From Mansonella perstans (taxonomy: Eukaryota > Nematoda > Chromadorea > Rhabditida > Onchocercidae), in contig JBAMDO010000034.1 in NCBI GenBank assembly GCA_037074765.1, positions 186,001-250,000 on the forward strand: DNA of 64,000 bases, read 5' to 3'. Shown here piece by piece: positions 26,648-40,516 of the stretch. The notes beneath the pieces were generated by a model. That model was not told the origin of the DNA. It ran no database searches and saw nothing but the letters and a program-made list of their open reading frames with translations. The position numbers were made by a program, and so were the translations under genes. Numbering within the stretch: position 1 is the first letter of the stretch; the number at the start of each line of letters is the position of its first letter.

Positions 26648-29600
26648 TCAATTTCTGAACATTGCAGAAATGTCGTGTATTGACTGCATCAGATGCTGTC
26701 TAAGTCGATGTGAATCCTATAACAGATATAAAAACTGAAGAATTTTTGTGCTGGATACTTTTTCTTTGAGAAATTTAGACTCTCGAGATCATCATCTTTA
26801 CCTCATATATAGTAAACAAGGCATGTATACGCTTGTAGAATGAGTGTGTTGGGATTGTAATGAAAAGTGAGATTGAGGAAACTAAAGTTTAAAAAATGGA
26901 TCTCGTTCAAATGGAAATCTGGACTTCTGAAACATTCAAAGATCAATAGTTATAGAGCGATAATTTGGTGAAAAAGAAGAAATAAACTAACCGTATTTTT
27001 AGCAGATTTATAGGAAACAATATTAATACATATTGAATGATTACCAGCGAAACGATAGCTGATGCCATACCCATTTTTACAAACAGCCTGGAAACCGGCC
27101 CCAAACCATGAAAGGTCAGGATGCTTATCTTCATCTATCTGACGCGTCACATTCGGTGTCTGTAGTGCAGGAATGAAACAATTTATGATTTGTTCAATAT
27201 GAGTGGCCGGCTTATGTACAAAAGTCTTTAATTTCGACGTTACATTTCAAATTATTCTTATGATTTGCTTGTGAATTTTTTAATTTTAATTGTAGTGGAA
27301 GAAGAATGCTTCGGATACGTCTTTTTTCCTGCTTATGGCAGTTGTTAGTTTAGTTAGATGTCACCTGGCTTGTACTAAGCTCCCAGGGTTGAGTTATATA
27401 GTAATCCAGAAATGGACTATTTATGCCAATTATTTTGCTCAGAACATGAAGAACAAATAAATGTCGATCAACACCGTTTCCAGTTAAACATTCCTTGCTA
27501 TGAAATACATGAACTTCAATTGCTTCCTTCAATAATTTAAGACGTTCTTCGTTCTGAAATCATTATGAAAGTATTTCTCAAATGAAAACATTGAATGGAT
27601 TTAAAAATAAGTTCAAGATGAATTGGAATCTTACGCTGCTGTTTACGTTGACCATTGATGTAACAAAGGCGCACGATTCTTTTGTTACAGGACGTAATGT
27701 TTCTGTCCTTGAATTTGCATAAAATCTTGCTGATATTGATTCATAGGTTAAACAAAATTTGCCTTGATCCTAAAAGAATGCTTCGAGATTTTAATATGAT
27801 TATGATATTAGATTTTCAAAGATTAAAATTTTCTTATTCAAAAAAAAGTATCTGAATTTTCAGGGAACAGGTGGTGAGCTGGATCTTATTGTAATTATCC
27901 AAACCTTCTACTATTAATAATAATCAATAAAAAAAAACCAACTTTAAAGTTTGCTAATTGTATAGCCATTTGAATAAATGCATCAGGTGAAATGTGAGCT
28001 TCTTTGATGAAACCTTTGCCAAAATCACGAAAGACAAGACAGGCTACATCGACATCATTAATTTGTTCCTGGTAACTGGCATAACAGCGAATAATCTCTG
28101 CCTTCATCTAAACGATACTTTAATCCTGGAATTCAGCATTGGAAATATCGAGAAAAACAAGAGCAGAACTCTACATAGCATAGTGTACTGTTCATTTTTA
28201 GTGCATTTGTATGCGCAATAAAAATAAAAGTTCAACTAAATGAAAGGAATGAGCGGTAAACTGAATTAAAAGAGGAACAGAATTAACTCAACCATCGTAA
28301 TCAAGACAAAGTATTTGAGAAAATCATTCATTCCCTTGTATAGACCAATGCGAAAAGTGTGAAAGAAAAGTTACAAAAAAAAATTCAGCAAGACGATGGA
28401 CTAACAACGACAAAACTGAAAGTTTCAAGTAATCTAAATTCAATACATAAACTCCTAGTATTTTTCTTTGCATTGAGTGTCTTTTAATGAAATTTTTTGT
28501 TCATTGATTGCTTTGCATCTTTCTAAATGAAAGACTAAAGATGCCACAGAGCTACCAGTGGTATCTTCGCAGATAATGAAAAGAAACCGGAAGTAAGTTT
28601 CTGTTTCCAAGATTGTTCAAAACTTTCACCTGATCATTGACATCAAAATTTAATCGAACGGCATATTTTTTTGTTGCAGAAAGATTATTAGGACGTACTA
28701 CCTGCTCAACTTTTTTCGGATATCTGTAAATTATGCTTCATAAATTGAAGGAATGAAAGTGCAAAGTGATAAATGAAACTTTGTGAACATGTGAAAAAAG
28801 TGAAAAATTGCTCCTTTAAAAAGAGGAAACGTAATGAGTGGTGTAGAAATCTGATGAAAGATAATTTTCAAAAATGTAAGCAAATTCTGCTCCATCTGCA
28901 ACTGAATGCTCTGTTGTTCCGCCACCCTGAAAAGTAACTGGGAGTTGAAGAGGTCAAATTTCTGATAAATGCCGGTCATTTTTTTATATATTACAAATCC
29001 TATACTGTTAATCCTTCTCAGCAATGCAATTATCAAAAGTGCTTTTATCGCAGCTAAATATATCACATTTCAATTTCTCATACTTTGACTTTTCTTAGCA
29101 AGAAATAACTTACTCTTCCATTAGATGAAATAACATAATTTAATGATTTGTCCGCCCAGCGATTGCTTCCATCACCAGTTAGCATATTTTTCAGGAAAAT
29201 TTCGAGCGCTTCCTGCAATGAAAAAGTTTGCAGATGGGTGCGAGAATGATTCATGAATGCATGCATACAAAGAACAAATACTACACTGAGTATGCATGTA
29301 GCTTCACTAAAATTCTTACCGGATCACTGCTGTAATTAGCATCATCAAAGATCAGACAGAAAATAGCCGATTCTATAATGGCCAAGGAAGCACGATTTAT
29401 AGCATTTTCCAGGAAAAATCGTCGGCGATTCAAACACCATCGATCTCGAGAGTCGGTTGTTAAAGCAGCAATTCGTCCTTCCACTGCTTCAACACTTTCA
29501 TCACGAGTCAGTAATTCCGAAAATATTCTTAAATAAAAAAGAAAATAGAGGAAGGAAATTAATTTTTAAAAATTACGCTGGTACGTTAAATAATGCAGGA

Positions 29601-32600
29601 TCGTAAAATTTTAGGAGTAATTTGACTTACTCAGTAAGTTCGTCCAAGTCGAAAATACGACCATTTTCATCAAAAACATTCAATTTATAAATGCAACCTC
29701 GGTTATAAATAATGATATGACGTGAAGTTCCACAATACACTTTCAAATGATCTGAAATGCTGAATATGAACACTCTATTCAAAGTCCGAAGCAAAAATTT
29801 AGATGTGACCAGAAGTGAAACTCCGTGTTTGATTGTACCATTTGTTCTGATCATTTATGTTAAATGTTTGAATGATTGCTTCTAATTTTCATTAGAAATT
29901 ATTTCCTCTGCTGTCCAGCAATATATGTAAAGGAATGAAGAACGATAATATCATAGTTTGCATGTTTATTGTTTTACAGATAATAAACATGAAACCCATA
30001 CCCATAATCTCTCCCGGTACTCGCGTTGTTCCATAGCATTTCCATAGATGTGATAAACTAACCATTCCGCCAGCTATCTGGAAAATTGTTTGCAGTCAGT
30101 AAATAGAGCGGATTGCCCTTACATCTATACTTAGGTTCAATCGACGAAAATCAGTATAACATTTTCAGATATTATTTTATTCTTCCCATGACACACCAAA
30201 AAAGACTAGGATAGAATTTTGATAAAATGTGATGGCTTAAAAGCACGAGCATGAATAGTCTGTGGTACTTTTTTAACAGCAACATTTCATTCATGCCAAA
30301 TCATTAGCTGTACTGATGATATTAAGTAATAACCGTAAGCTAGCTTTTAGCAATGTTCAAGTTTAATTTTAGTTATCGATTTTCTCGAAATAATCCTCGC
30401 GTAGCATTTATTGAAAAATTCTAATTTTTGAGGATTAAAAAAAAATTCAAAAATTAAAATTGTCTACTCATAGGTCATCTTTACGTTATTTCTCCAATAG
30501 TTTAAAATCATTTTTGGACATTTGTAATCAGAAATATGTAGCATATAAATAAAACTTAATATTTAACAAAAAAAATTTTAAAAACTGCGTTTTTTAAAGT
30601 AATTTTAAATTAGTATGACAGTGTCACATTGCAATAGTTTTGATGAGAAAAAATTTAATACGAATAGTTTCTTACTTCTCTCTTTGTGCCCCTCTTATTC
30701 TTCCTTCTTCCAATTTTCAGCAGAATATTTTTCCAGTTGAAAACCTAGTTTTAGAAGATCATTTCTTAAAATTGTTACAGTAAAAATAAATAGCAACATC
30801 TTACAGGTCGTAGAGATTCCCGATCAACTGATAGCATGCTCAGCGTTTCCAAAAATACCACATGTGCTGCCCGAACGGCCTGATTGGCCGGCGTATTGGT
30901 GAACACATCCTTAAATAATTAACCTTCGTGGTAATTTCCGAACTAAACGTTTAATTATTGATGTGCAAACCATTGATAACTGATAAGCTGCCTCAAAATT
31001 TCACAAGTTCAGATGACAACGACATCGAAAAACTTTTGACTGAAGTATTAAATCGAGTTTTTTAAACCACTGCTGAAAAATTTTGCAACACATTTTGTAT
31101 AACCTGTATCTTTTCCAAGAACTGATTAATAGAAAAACACTAACTAAATGTGCAACACTGCTATTTATTAGAATGCCTTTCCTCGAATAGTGATAGGCGA
31201 ATTTCTCCCAAAACCCAGTGACCTGTAAAATTGATCATTTTCTGAATCTTCTAATAGTTGAAGAGAATCAATTTCATATTAATATCATTTTCTGAATTTT
31301 CTAATAATTGAAGAGAATCAATTTTATATTAATATTCTCCTGAAATTTCAGTGATTCTAAATGGATTTCGCTCAACCTTATTTTGTTCGCAAAGAATATG
31401 TTTTGTTATTTGTTTTCATCTTGACAATTAATTCAATTTATTACACTTCTTAATTTAATTATCTTATATAATATATGCAATTAATTTACATAATTGTTAG
31501 CGAAGCACCAATAGAGCCAAGCTAATCCTTGAAGTTTCCATCCTTCGTTTTTTAAAAAATTCTGAGCCATCTTCTTTACAGTCGCAAATTCTTCCTACGA
31601 AGGAATTGATATCTATTATACTTTAAACAAATGATTTTGAAGAATCAAATTTAAAAAAAAAGCAATTCGCTTCTAATTTAAATGAAAACTTGCTTTTCTT
31701 AACTTTTTTTGAAAGAGAAGATTATATCAGGCATTTTGTCAGGCATAGCTACATACCAAATACAACTTTTCACTATTTAACTGTTTAAACTTAGAACAAA
31801 ATGAAACAATTTTTTTAGTTTCAAAATTCCTACAGAATTAAAAAAAGTTGACTGAACTATCTGATATAAAATCCCGAAATGAGGAAGGATGAAACGAAGT
31901 AGACCTTATAATAAGTTATTTCAGTCTGCTAGTTATAATTATTATGTCTATCAAAAAAACCAAACGCAGAGATTTTAACGATCTCATTGAATTCTAAGAC
32001 CTATAACAGAGGACACATCAGGAAATTTTTCGAAAATGGATTGAAAAGTGAAGAAATCAACAAATCCAAGAGATACTTACGGAGCTCAACAAAGGTTCCA
32101 CGCTGTTAAGGTATCTGGCGATTGTACCTTTAAGAGACGGAAGTGGCAAAGTTGGTAGTAACTCTTCACAAGAATACAGCTGTGGTGATAACTTATTGAA
32201 CAAGCGATGAAATGTCTGAAAAATTATTTACTAGTGAAAAACATTATCCGAAGTTTAACTAGTTAACAGATGAAATAATTTAAATTTGACTCTTTGCGGA
32301 AAATATTTGTATCAGCTCTATCTGATTATATACAATATTGTGAAGCAAGGTTTCAAAATGAATTAATCGCTTACGAAAACTTATGTCAAACGAAAATAAA
32401 ATAGTTTCAGAAACTTACAAACCACACTTTTGTCGGAAATGAATAGTTTCCTTGTTTCTCAAATAGATATCTTTTGTAACCAAAATATAAATGTTTTATT
32501 GTAAATCTGAGCAATAGCACCGGTAAATACGTCCAAACAAAAGAAACCTGAATGTGGGAGTTTTAAATTATGGAATTGTCCTGTCAAGACTGACAACTTA

Positions 32601-33130
32601 ATTTCAAAATTTCGACTCAGTAATCTCAAAATCAAACAAACCAAATCTGAAAAGCTCGAATTAAAGTCAAATTTATACTAACCAATAAAATATTGAGAAT
32701 AAATGCAGTCTGTTCGTGAAGCATTTCCGCCAAAATAATCAGAAAATTTCGTTCCGGTGGGTTTCTGTATAAAATTGAAGCAATCAATACGAATATCATT
32801 GAAAATATATATGGAGGGATGGGATAGAGGCGATTGTGAAGAGCATTCTGAAAATATAAATATAATAATTATAATATATAATTTTAAAGATTCGAAATCT
32901 ACACATAAAGTTCAATTCTTTAATAGTTCAGATCTGTAAAACTGAGATTGAAACATTCAACGATGTTTTGAATTTTTAGTACTTTGTAAAAATTCCTATA
33001 AATTAAAGGTTACAATGAAATCGTAGTTATAATTCAAAACTACTTTTAATCGATAGCAATTCCGTTCAAATTGATGTGGAAAATAAGCACGGCAGGAAGA
33101 TTCCGGATTACGTAAAATAGTTTTCGCCAT
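26648..33130 (-). CDS. CPT1-type carnitine O-acyltransferase
   Basis: Transfers long-chain acyl groups from CoA to carnitine on the outer mitochondrial membrane, the entry step of fatty-acid oxidation. Exons: 33044-33130, 32683-32847, 32419-32547, 32081-32215, 31490-31594, 31145-31222, 30805-30909, 30002-30077, 29631-29751, 29320-29527, 29114-29212, 28831-28926, 28630-28723, 27943-28107, 27635-27769, 27365-27553, 26992-27159, 26648-26716, about 741 aa. The CPT1 hallmarks are two N-terminal membrane segments (exons 2 and 3: YIFSMIFVLIASILY and FVWTYLPVLLLRF), unlike soluble CPT2. The catalytic region has TTEHSVADG (H near 443), then FRDFGKGFIK, SPDAFIQMA, GVDRHLF, PWELSTSQ, NGYGISY and a C-terminal DSHRLRQH. 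The Trp usual after EHS is Val here. Exons 12 and 13 do not join in phase as read, so a small exon or an edge is wrong there. The ATG lies 3 nt from TTTTAG, a probable trans-splice acceptor. Confidence 0.92.
31234..31333. repeat. 50-bp tandem duplication in a CPT intron
   Basis: Two adjacent 50-bp copies (31234-31283 and 31284-31333), each beginning ATCATTTTCTGAAT and ending ATTAAT, differ at only a few positions. They lie in the intron between exons 5 and 6 of the CPT gene and look like a recent local duplication. Confidence 0.9.
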
Positions 33131-34434
33131 TGTCTAAAATGTCATTCCTCATAGAAAAGAAATAAAATGTTTAGGCTGCCATCGAAATTACCTAAAATTT
33201 TATGCGAGATAAATGAAATCGCGCACTATTGTAACCATAAGTTATTGTAACAAAAAATTGTTAGGCTTTTTTTGGCATAAGTAGTAAGAGCTGTAATTTT
33301 CAATTTGGTTAGAACATTGATTTAGTTTGCATATCTTCAGATGTTGTAGTTTTACGTGGATTCAAAAAATTAAAGTGAGCAGCACCAAATTCGCTCCAAA
33401 AAAGGAGTTCTCTTGATTGTTAATCAGTTCTCGGACCTTTCTTGACTGGACCTTCCTGGACCTTTCTTGCATTTTTTTTGCTTCGAATATCACATTTTCA
33501 GGCTATACTTTTAGTTGACTATTGTCAACTTCTATGATTAATCATTACATTAGCTGAATTCTCTTTAAAACACTTCGTCCCTGCTTAACTGAATATGTCT
33601 TACTATGACAAGAGTTTTTGCCATTGCTTCATAACTCATTTTGATTCATTGATCAAATTTATCATCTCTATTATCGGCCTACAGCAAACAACACCAAAAA
33701 ACATAATGGAAGAAGTGACAATAAAAATAATATGTAGTATAGCAATATTTATTTGCAAAAACAAAATCTAAGTATGAAAAAAGGATTATTGCTTCACTAA
33801 TTCAATACATACCACTTTGCTTCTCAGTTATTTATCTGATAATTCAATATTATGATGCAGCGAAGCGTTGAAAATTGGTACGAAATAAACATACCACTGA
33901 TGTAGTAATGTTCGTTCAGAAGAAACTAATGTGTGATGCTCCAATTTGAGCGATAGATCTTTGTGGGCGTGAACATCGACAATACCATTTAGAAAGATCA
34001 TCTCAAATGACCAAAATAAATTTGAAAAATCGACAGAATGATCTTACAACAATGAATATTGTAGTATGATTGCGATTTGGAAGATTGCTTTTTCACTGGA
34101 AAAATTACAGTGAATTTACAACTACTTTCCGTTTTCTTTATTAATTGAATACATGTTAGCTTTGGTCACATCTCAATTATCTACGTATTTTAGTTTTATA
34201 TTGAATAGAGTAGATTGCATTAAAAGAAATCAGCTTAATGCATTTCAAAAACAAATTCGAGCTAATCGGTAAAATGTACAATTTATTATCTTTGTTTTAT
34301 ATTTCGTAGTAGTATAATCGCTAAATTTACAGCATTCCCTACACTTCTAAATACAAACTTTGAGCTTACTAATCATGTCTTTTTAGTAGGAAAACTTAAG
34401 CTGATTAAATCAATCTATTTTAGGCTAGCTATAA

Positions 34435-34761
34435 CTTTGCAAGTTTCTCATAACTGCAGAAAATTTCCTGCATACAGTTCATCTCAATTTCTGTCTTGGT
34501 GTTGGTGAATTGCCACAACTGCATCAGCGCAAATTACTATATCCTGCGTACAATTACGCAGATCCAGAAACCAACCGAATGAATGCTGATCACAGATACC
34601 AATTCAAGCAAGGTCTGCGTGTGTCAGGTCCACGTTGTGGATCAATGAATCATCACTGGCTTGACAGATGTCCCTATCTGTTTCATCATTCACACACAGC
34701 ACAGACACGAACTCTCGTTGTCCGTCCTAATAATGTGGAACTGATCCACTTCGCTATTTAG
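34435..34761 (+). CDS. Orphan GC-rich open frame, possible exon
   Basis: I do not recognise this frame. It is open for 108 codons to TAG at 34759-34761, with a first ATG at 34510. Its base composition is visibly richer in G and C than its flanks. It carries a Cys/His cluster, RCGSMNHHWLDRC, that resembles a CCHC knuckle lacking its first Cys. A possible 3' splice site (TAACTGCAG, ending at about 34459) precedes it, so it could be a terminal exon, but no upstream exon was found. It may also be a remnant. Weak support. Confidence 0.25.
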   Translation, partial: LCKFLITAENFLHTVHLNFCLGVGELPQLHQRKLLYPAYNYADPETNRMNADHRYQFKQGLRVSGPRCGSMNHHWLDRCPYLFHHSHTAQTRTLVVRPNNVELIHFAI

Positions 34762-34934
34762 CAATGAAAGATTTGATTTTTTAAGTTTAGGAAGATTTCT
34801 AGGAAATCATAAATGGACAATGATTTGCTAAAGAGAAAATAAGATAAATGCAAGAATGGAACTTAATGAAGTTTAATGCATGAAAGCTGAAAAAAAAATA
34901 GAATAATTGGAAATCTTACAAAAATCAGTAGAGA

Positions 34935-35006
34935 TGAGGAATTGGAGGCCTTGTCATCTGAGGAATTTGAGGCCTTGTCATCTGAGGAATTTGAGGCCTT
35001 GTCATC
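34935..35006. repeat. 24-bp tandem repeat, three copies
   Basis: GAGGAATTTGAGGCCTTGTC plus ATCT occurs three times in a row with one G/T difference in the first copy. The unit is a multiple of three and reads EEFEALSS in one frame, but that frame is open for only a few dozen codons. Confidence 0.9.
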
Positions 35007-35148
35007 TTCCTATATATTTCTTTTTCAATTTGCTCTTAACAAAATTTTTTCTGGAAATTCGTAGCGAATAGCGACAAGTCGTTGTTTTTGGGAAAAAAAC
35101 TGGTTTACTTGTGAAGGATCCATTTAATCTTTGCATGCAGATGAAACA

Positions 35149-35198
35149 AAAAGGAAGGAAAGAAGGAAAAGGAAGGGAACGGGGAAGAGCGGGGGGAT
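35149..35198 (+). repeat. About 50-nt polypurine tract
   Basis: A near-uninterrupted run of A and G, built on GGAAGGAAAGAAGG and ending in GGGGGG. It is followed some 40 bp later by a pyrimidine-rich TCTCTTTCTCCCTCTCTCT stretch. Such mirror-like purine tracts can form triplex DNA. No gene is associated with it. Confidence 0.7.
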
Positions 35199-38100
35199 GA
35201 TGAGATAAGAATTCAGTAGTCTTCTATTCTTAAATCTTAAATCTCCGTCTCTTTCTCCCTCTCTCTGATTAAAATTGATTACTGATAAGATCTATTAACA
35301 AATAGCTTTCGAACTGCTTCATCTTTATGTTAAGGAATGAAGTAGCACTAAACAACTTGCATGATTTATTTGTTGCAATAATCCCTTTATTCAAAGAAAC
35401 AAATGATAAAAATGATAAAAGATAAAGAAAGTGCAAGCTACAAATGATATCTATCAATTTCATCAAAAATCGTTTTTATCAGTACAATATGTCACATACA
35501 GTTCCACTCCACTCCTCTCATGTCTATTTGTAGGAATGAAAATCAGAGTTTTCATGATAGTTTTTTAATGAAAAATCATACTTTCTTCCGACATGATATG
35601 TTGTCAACATTCTTAAGATTATTTTCATCTTATTATTATTATTATTATTCCGAAATGTTTAGGCACTTTTGAAAAAAAATAACGCGAAATTCTGTATTGC
35701 AAAAACGTTCAACTGAGCCAGCATCATAAATGTGTGAAAAATTTTATTTTAAAAGTTAAAATTCTAGGAGGAATTTCAAAGCAAGAAAAATATGCTTTTT
35801 GATAATACAAATTTCAAAGCAGATAGATGCTTAATCAAAAAATAAATTTTCAGTATAAATAAATAAATATATAAATTTTCAATAAATAAATTTTCAGGTC
35901 AGATGCTTAATTTACTAATCAAGCATCAGACCGAACTGATATACTTAGATATTTGCAGGATTAATTGAGATTGTTTCAGGATCAGAAGATCAAATATAAT
36001 CTGTGTGGACAATGAGTAAAAATATTATGAATTTCAGAGTGCTTAATTATGAATTGCTGGTAGTAAGGTTGTGGGAGAAAAAATCTTTAAAAAAAGTTGT
36101 TTGTCAAAATTCACTTCATTAAAAACATCTGAAAAAAAAAATAATTGTTATAAAGCATAGTCTAGTAATAACTATCTTTATCAACATGATAATCTTTATC
36201 GGTATTATATGATCTTGAATGCTATCACTATGGCGTGTTTTCAATTGAATTCATGCAGCTAATGAATGCCTCTGATAATGATTTATGCAAAAAATTTTTA
36301 ACCTCCTGAATATTAGTTCTTGGTTGCTTTTTGCCGGAACTGGAAAAAGCCATTCCAATCTATTTCAGTGATCCAAGCCCTGGGTTGCCGACTTAATTTC
36401 ACTCAATTTTTTGAGATTTTCCAATATTTTTCCTCTTGAAATACTATTCTCTGTTACGGTATTTTCGCTCGATCAAGACTGTTTCTTCGCGCTAAAAATT
36501 TCTTCTGTTTTTTCTGCTTTTTCTTTCTTCTGTACTTTTTTTTTATTTGAAATGAATAAAGCGATAATATGATATTAGAGATTGGAAAGAAACTTTTTGT
36601 ATAATGCAGTTTGGCACCATAATTTCTATTTTTTTTCGTTTGTTAAAGAAAAACAAATCTTTGTTCATCATTATCCAAAAAAATTCATTCTTAAAAATTG
36701 AATTTGCTTTTTGATTTAGAAAAAATATTTTGAAAGAAGAGCTAAAATGAGAATAAACAAGTGGATTACCCTCGAGATTCAAATCATATTTTTTTATGTC
36801 CCAAATACTGATACTGACAAATGGTCTTGGAATTCCCAACACAGAACAGTCTCGTTTATCACTATTTCATTAACTTAATGAAATCTTTTTAGTCAGTGAT
36901 TCCAGTAGGAATTGTATTAGAACAAAATTAAGTGATCGACGAATTTCCGCTTAAATTTTTTTGTCCTGACTAATTGCTTTAATTATTGCAACTATTTGGA
37001 AATGTAAAAGTAAAATTCTTCTGAGATAGCATAATGTGAGCAATGTTTTAGATGTAAAAATAATATTGCATCCAATATTAGTGCAATTGAATATTGTCAT
37101 GGCAAATCTTAGAAATATTATAAGTATCGTTGCCTACACCTGTTTTGTTTCGTAAAACAGTTGACTTTTTACTACAAAAAAATTTGCAGTCATTTTTTGG
37201 TTTAAAATTTTGAAAAACGGGTTGCGATTCACTTGCTTTATCTTTTTGCTTCAAACAAAAAAAAAAAAAAAAAAAAAAATTAGAGCAATACTGCATGAAT
37301 TTGAACATAAATTGCATTGCTTGTGTAAACTTTAATTTCAGAAATATTTGTATAATGTCTCCAATTTTTGCTATCATTAAACATATTAGCAAATCGGTGA
37401 CAGGAACATTTGATCAGTATTGGTGAAGTATTCCAGCTGACTTAAAAGCTGATGAAAGTTGACTTATAGGAGTAGTATGTTTATAATGCCATATATCTAC
37501 GAATAAATAAACGAATTAATCTTTAGATTGTTCACTAATATTCATTAAAATGGAGAAAACAATATGTAACACCCTCCTCTTATAAATCCCAGTTGAAATC
37601 AATTCAATCGTTTATTTATGATTTCACTCTTTATTTAATGAGATTTGCCAAAATTAGGATATAATCAGAGAAACTTTGTTATACGTTTCCGTCGAATGGA
37701 TTTCTACACGGCCAGTGCAGTATATGTATGTATGTGGGAGTGTGTATGGATATATGTGCATCTATGTTTTTATGTTATATGGTTGAGATCGTTTGCTTAA
37801 GGTGCTAACTAACGCTTTGCTGCATCATCTGTGATTATTTGGGCCTGAAAAAATATTTTTAAGTGTAATGAGGAAATGTAATACACAATAAGTTAAATTC
37901 ATTATAACCCTTCAACTGTGGGAACATATTGTTTTGATGTTCGCATACAAATATCTTTTCTTTATTAAAACATGTTCTTCGTTCAATCTTACATAAAAAG
38001 TTACAAGCTTAACAGATTTTTGTTGGCAATTTCATAATCACGGCTTATATTTGCTGCTGAAACTTCCACGGACGTTAATCAATTATAGCATTGATAATTT

Positions 38101-40516
38101 ATCCTTATCTATGAGCTCTAAATATTTTATTTATTAAACATGACACAAATTTCATTATCTAAAATTGCACAATGTAATTTGCTATAGCATTTGGAATACG
38201 AACTTTTAGAATGCCATTTAAGAAGTTAAGTTAAAAGCCTATGAATCGTTCCATCTATTTCTCAATATTCAGATTCTATATAGTAAAGGAATAAATGTTG
38301 CAATCAAGATATATTTTATCAAATGTTGTAAACAAGCCATGCGTGACATATATTTGAATGTTTTCTTATCTAACATCTCAGCAAATCCATTACCAATGAT
38401 TTATTCGATAGTCATTGCTACTGGCATGATGTCAAGTGAAAAAAAAAAGGAAAAAAAATAAATAAAGAAACCAAATCGTTTTTTCTCTATCCCTGTCATA
38501 ACAGCTTTTGCTATCCATGGAATGTTTAGAAAGCCATTAAATTTTGCGATTCACTTCAGCAACTGGTAAATGTAAATTTCAAAGGCTTAGCAAATTTTGA
38601 AAGAACAGACTGGTCCGTGTTTTCTATTCTGTATTCTAATTTATCTCTGTATTCTAATTTAAATTTTAAATGAAATTTTATTAATTAAAATATTACAATT
38701 TCTAATTGTCTAACTTAAAAAAATTAGTTCTCAATGAAAATTTTAAACAAGTACTCTATTTACATTTACTACTTTTGTTTAATGAAAATACATTAAAATT
38801 TCCCGAAATATTAACATTTGCATTTTCAATTTTGCTTGCAAAGCTTCTAATTGCAGATTTTTGTACTTTTGAGGCACTTGCATCTCCCAAGTTGATTTCA
38901 TGCGGAAATGCATGCAATTAATCATCATCACCCATTTCAGGAAATTCAATATCCCAGTAAAGCGAACGCAATTCTGCGTATGTTAATCACATTTGCTTTT
39001 AAGTTTTGCATGCTTGGCCAATATAGCTTTAAATGTTTTCGAGTGCTATATTTAGGCTCTTTCATCTGTTAATTGCAGCCACGTTTTGTTGAGGAAAATC
39101 TTCTTGAATCTTTTTTTAAGAATACATTGTAACTGCAAATAATTAATGACTAATTTACATTTGGACTTTCTATAAGAAATATTTTTAACAGCTTTTGTAA
39201 GTGAACCTAACCGTTTATAATTTTCATGTATTTATGTATAAATTCAAACAGATGGAAAAAAGTGTTTCTCATTTTTTATCATTGATGAATGAATGACTTG
39301 AACATTTAAATAGGTTGCTAGGCAGCACTGGACATAAATGTTTAGAATTGATTATGACGTTCATTATATTTATGATAAAATGCAATTATCATTGCAGTAG
39401 AATGATAACATACCTGCGATAAAAAGTGACAGCAAAATCTGCACTACTGTTATTCCCAATGCGTCCAATGTTTCGTTAAAACTTAAACTCTTACATAATA
39501 TAGTTTCTGCTTTCCTAATAGATTGTGCACACATTTCATCCTAATGACTTTATCGTTGCTACAGAAATGTAATTGTGATCTTCAACGAGAGAATCTCCAA
39601 GAAATGCTCCATTCACTCCATTTCATTCCAGTAAAGTTCAAGGTGGTCAATATATAGATCCAGCCTGCTATAAGTTACAATGAGTTCGCACGCATGTTTC
39701 GCGGAGAATTACTAATTACAGTAAAATAAGGATTACTGCTAGTTTGTAGATAAATCATTTGGATCGTATCACTTTTATCTCGGTTTTTTTATTTCAAAAT
39801 TAATTAAGTCACCTGCTCCGAGTAACAAATATTATAAAGGAAAAAATGCGATAAGTGATCACTATTTAAATTTTAATATGAAATATAAAGCATGTTGCAC
39901 GAATGACAAGAACGGAATAAAATGTTTTCCTCTAAGCAAAATAAATTAACATCCGATCAGTGTATTCATTTCTGCAATTATTTACGGCTGAAGAACAGCA
40001 TATTGAGGCCAAGAGCTATCAGATTTATTGAAATTGGATTTACAGCAGAAATAAAAATTTGGAAAGGTATTTTAGTAGCTAAAAATTTCTTGCATGAATT
40101 CTGTTTCCTGCATTGGGAGAGAAAAACGGGAACTCTAATATCTTTGTTAATTCCGAATAAATTATAATTCCGAAGCCTTTGCATTAATTTAGATTAAGCA
40201 AAGCCTGCAATAGCAAATAGCACTGCTGTTTTTGAAATGGAAAAAATGAAATTGAGCCAGAACGAATCCAATGGCTTGATCAAACCATGAATCAGACAAG
40301 CAGTGGAACGAAACAATAAGGTAAACAAGTCAAATAACATCGAATGAACTGTAATGAAAGGTAAATATTAAAATTTCACGTTAACTAACTTCGGCACTAA
40401 GTAACTCCATGAATTCAAATTCAGGCATGAAATTCAAAGATTTAAATTTGCTACAAATGAGCTACGCATTCAAAATGATGCTTTCTAACATAATCGCTGA
40501 AATTCAGGCAATTTTA

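Larger units (their letters stand above)
33131..40516. other. 7.4-kb gene-poor interval between CPT and K2P genes
   Basis: This is the space upstream of both divergent genes. Most of it is AT-rich with only short chance open frames (for example 36543-36842 and 38706-38921), which show homopolymer-like residues and no family motif. Exceptions listed separately are the GC-rich open frame at 34435-34761, the 24-bp repeat at 34935-35006 and the purine tract at 35149-35198. Homopolymer A runs and ATT microsatellites (about 35631-35650, 37258-37280) are present. Confidence 0.5.

Noticed and set aside
36543..36842. 99-codon minus-strand open frame
   Set aside because: Rich in F, K, N and I as expected of AT-rich random sequence, with no splice or family support.
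37258..37280. Long A runs here and at about 16190-16214, 20419-20437 and 55715-55736 as retrocopy tails
   Set aside because: No retrocopied coding sequence or target duplications flank them. Such runs are common in AT-rich intronic and intergenic DNA.
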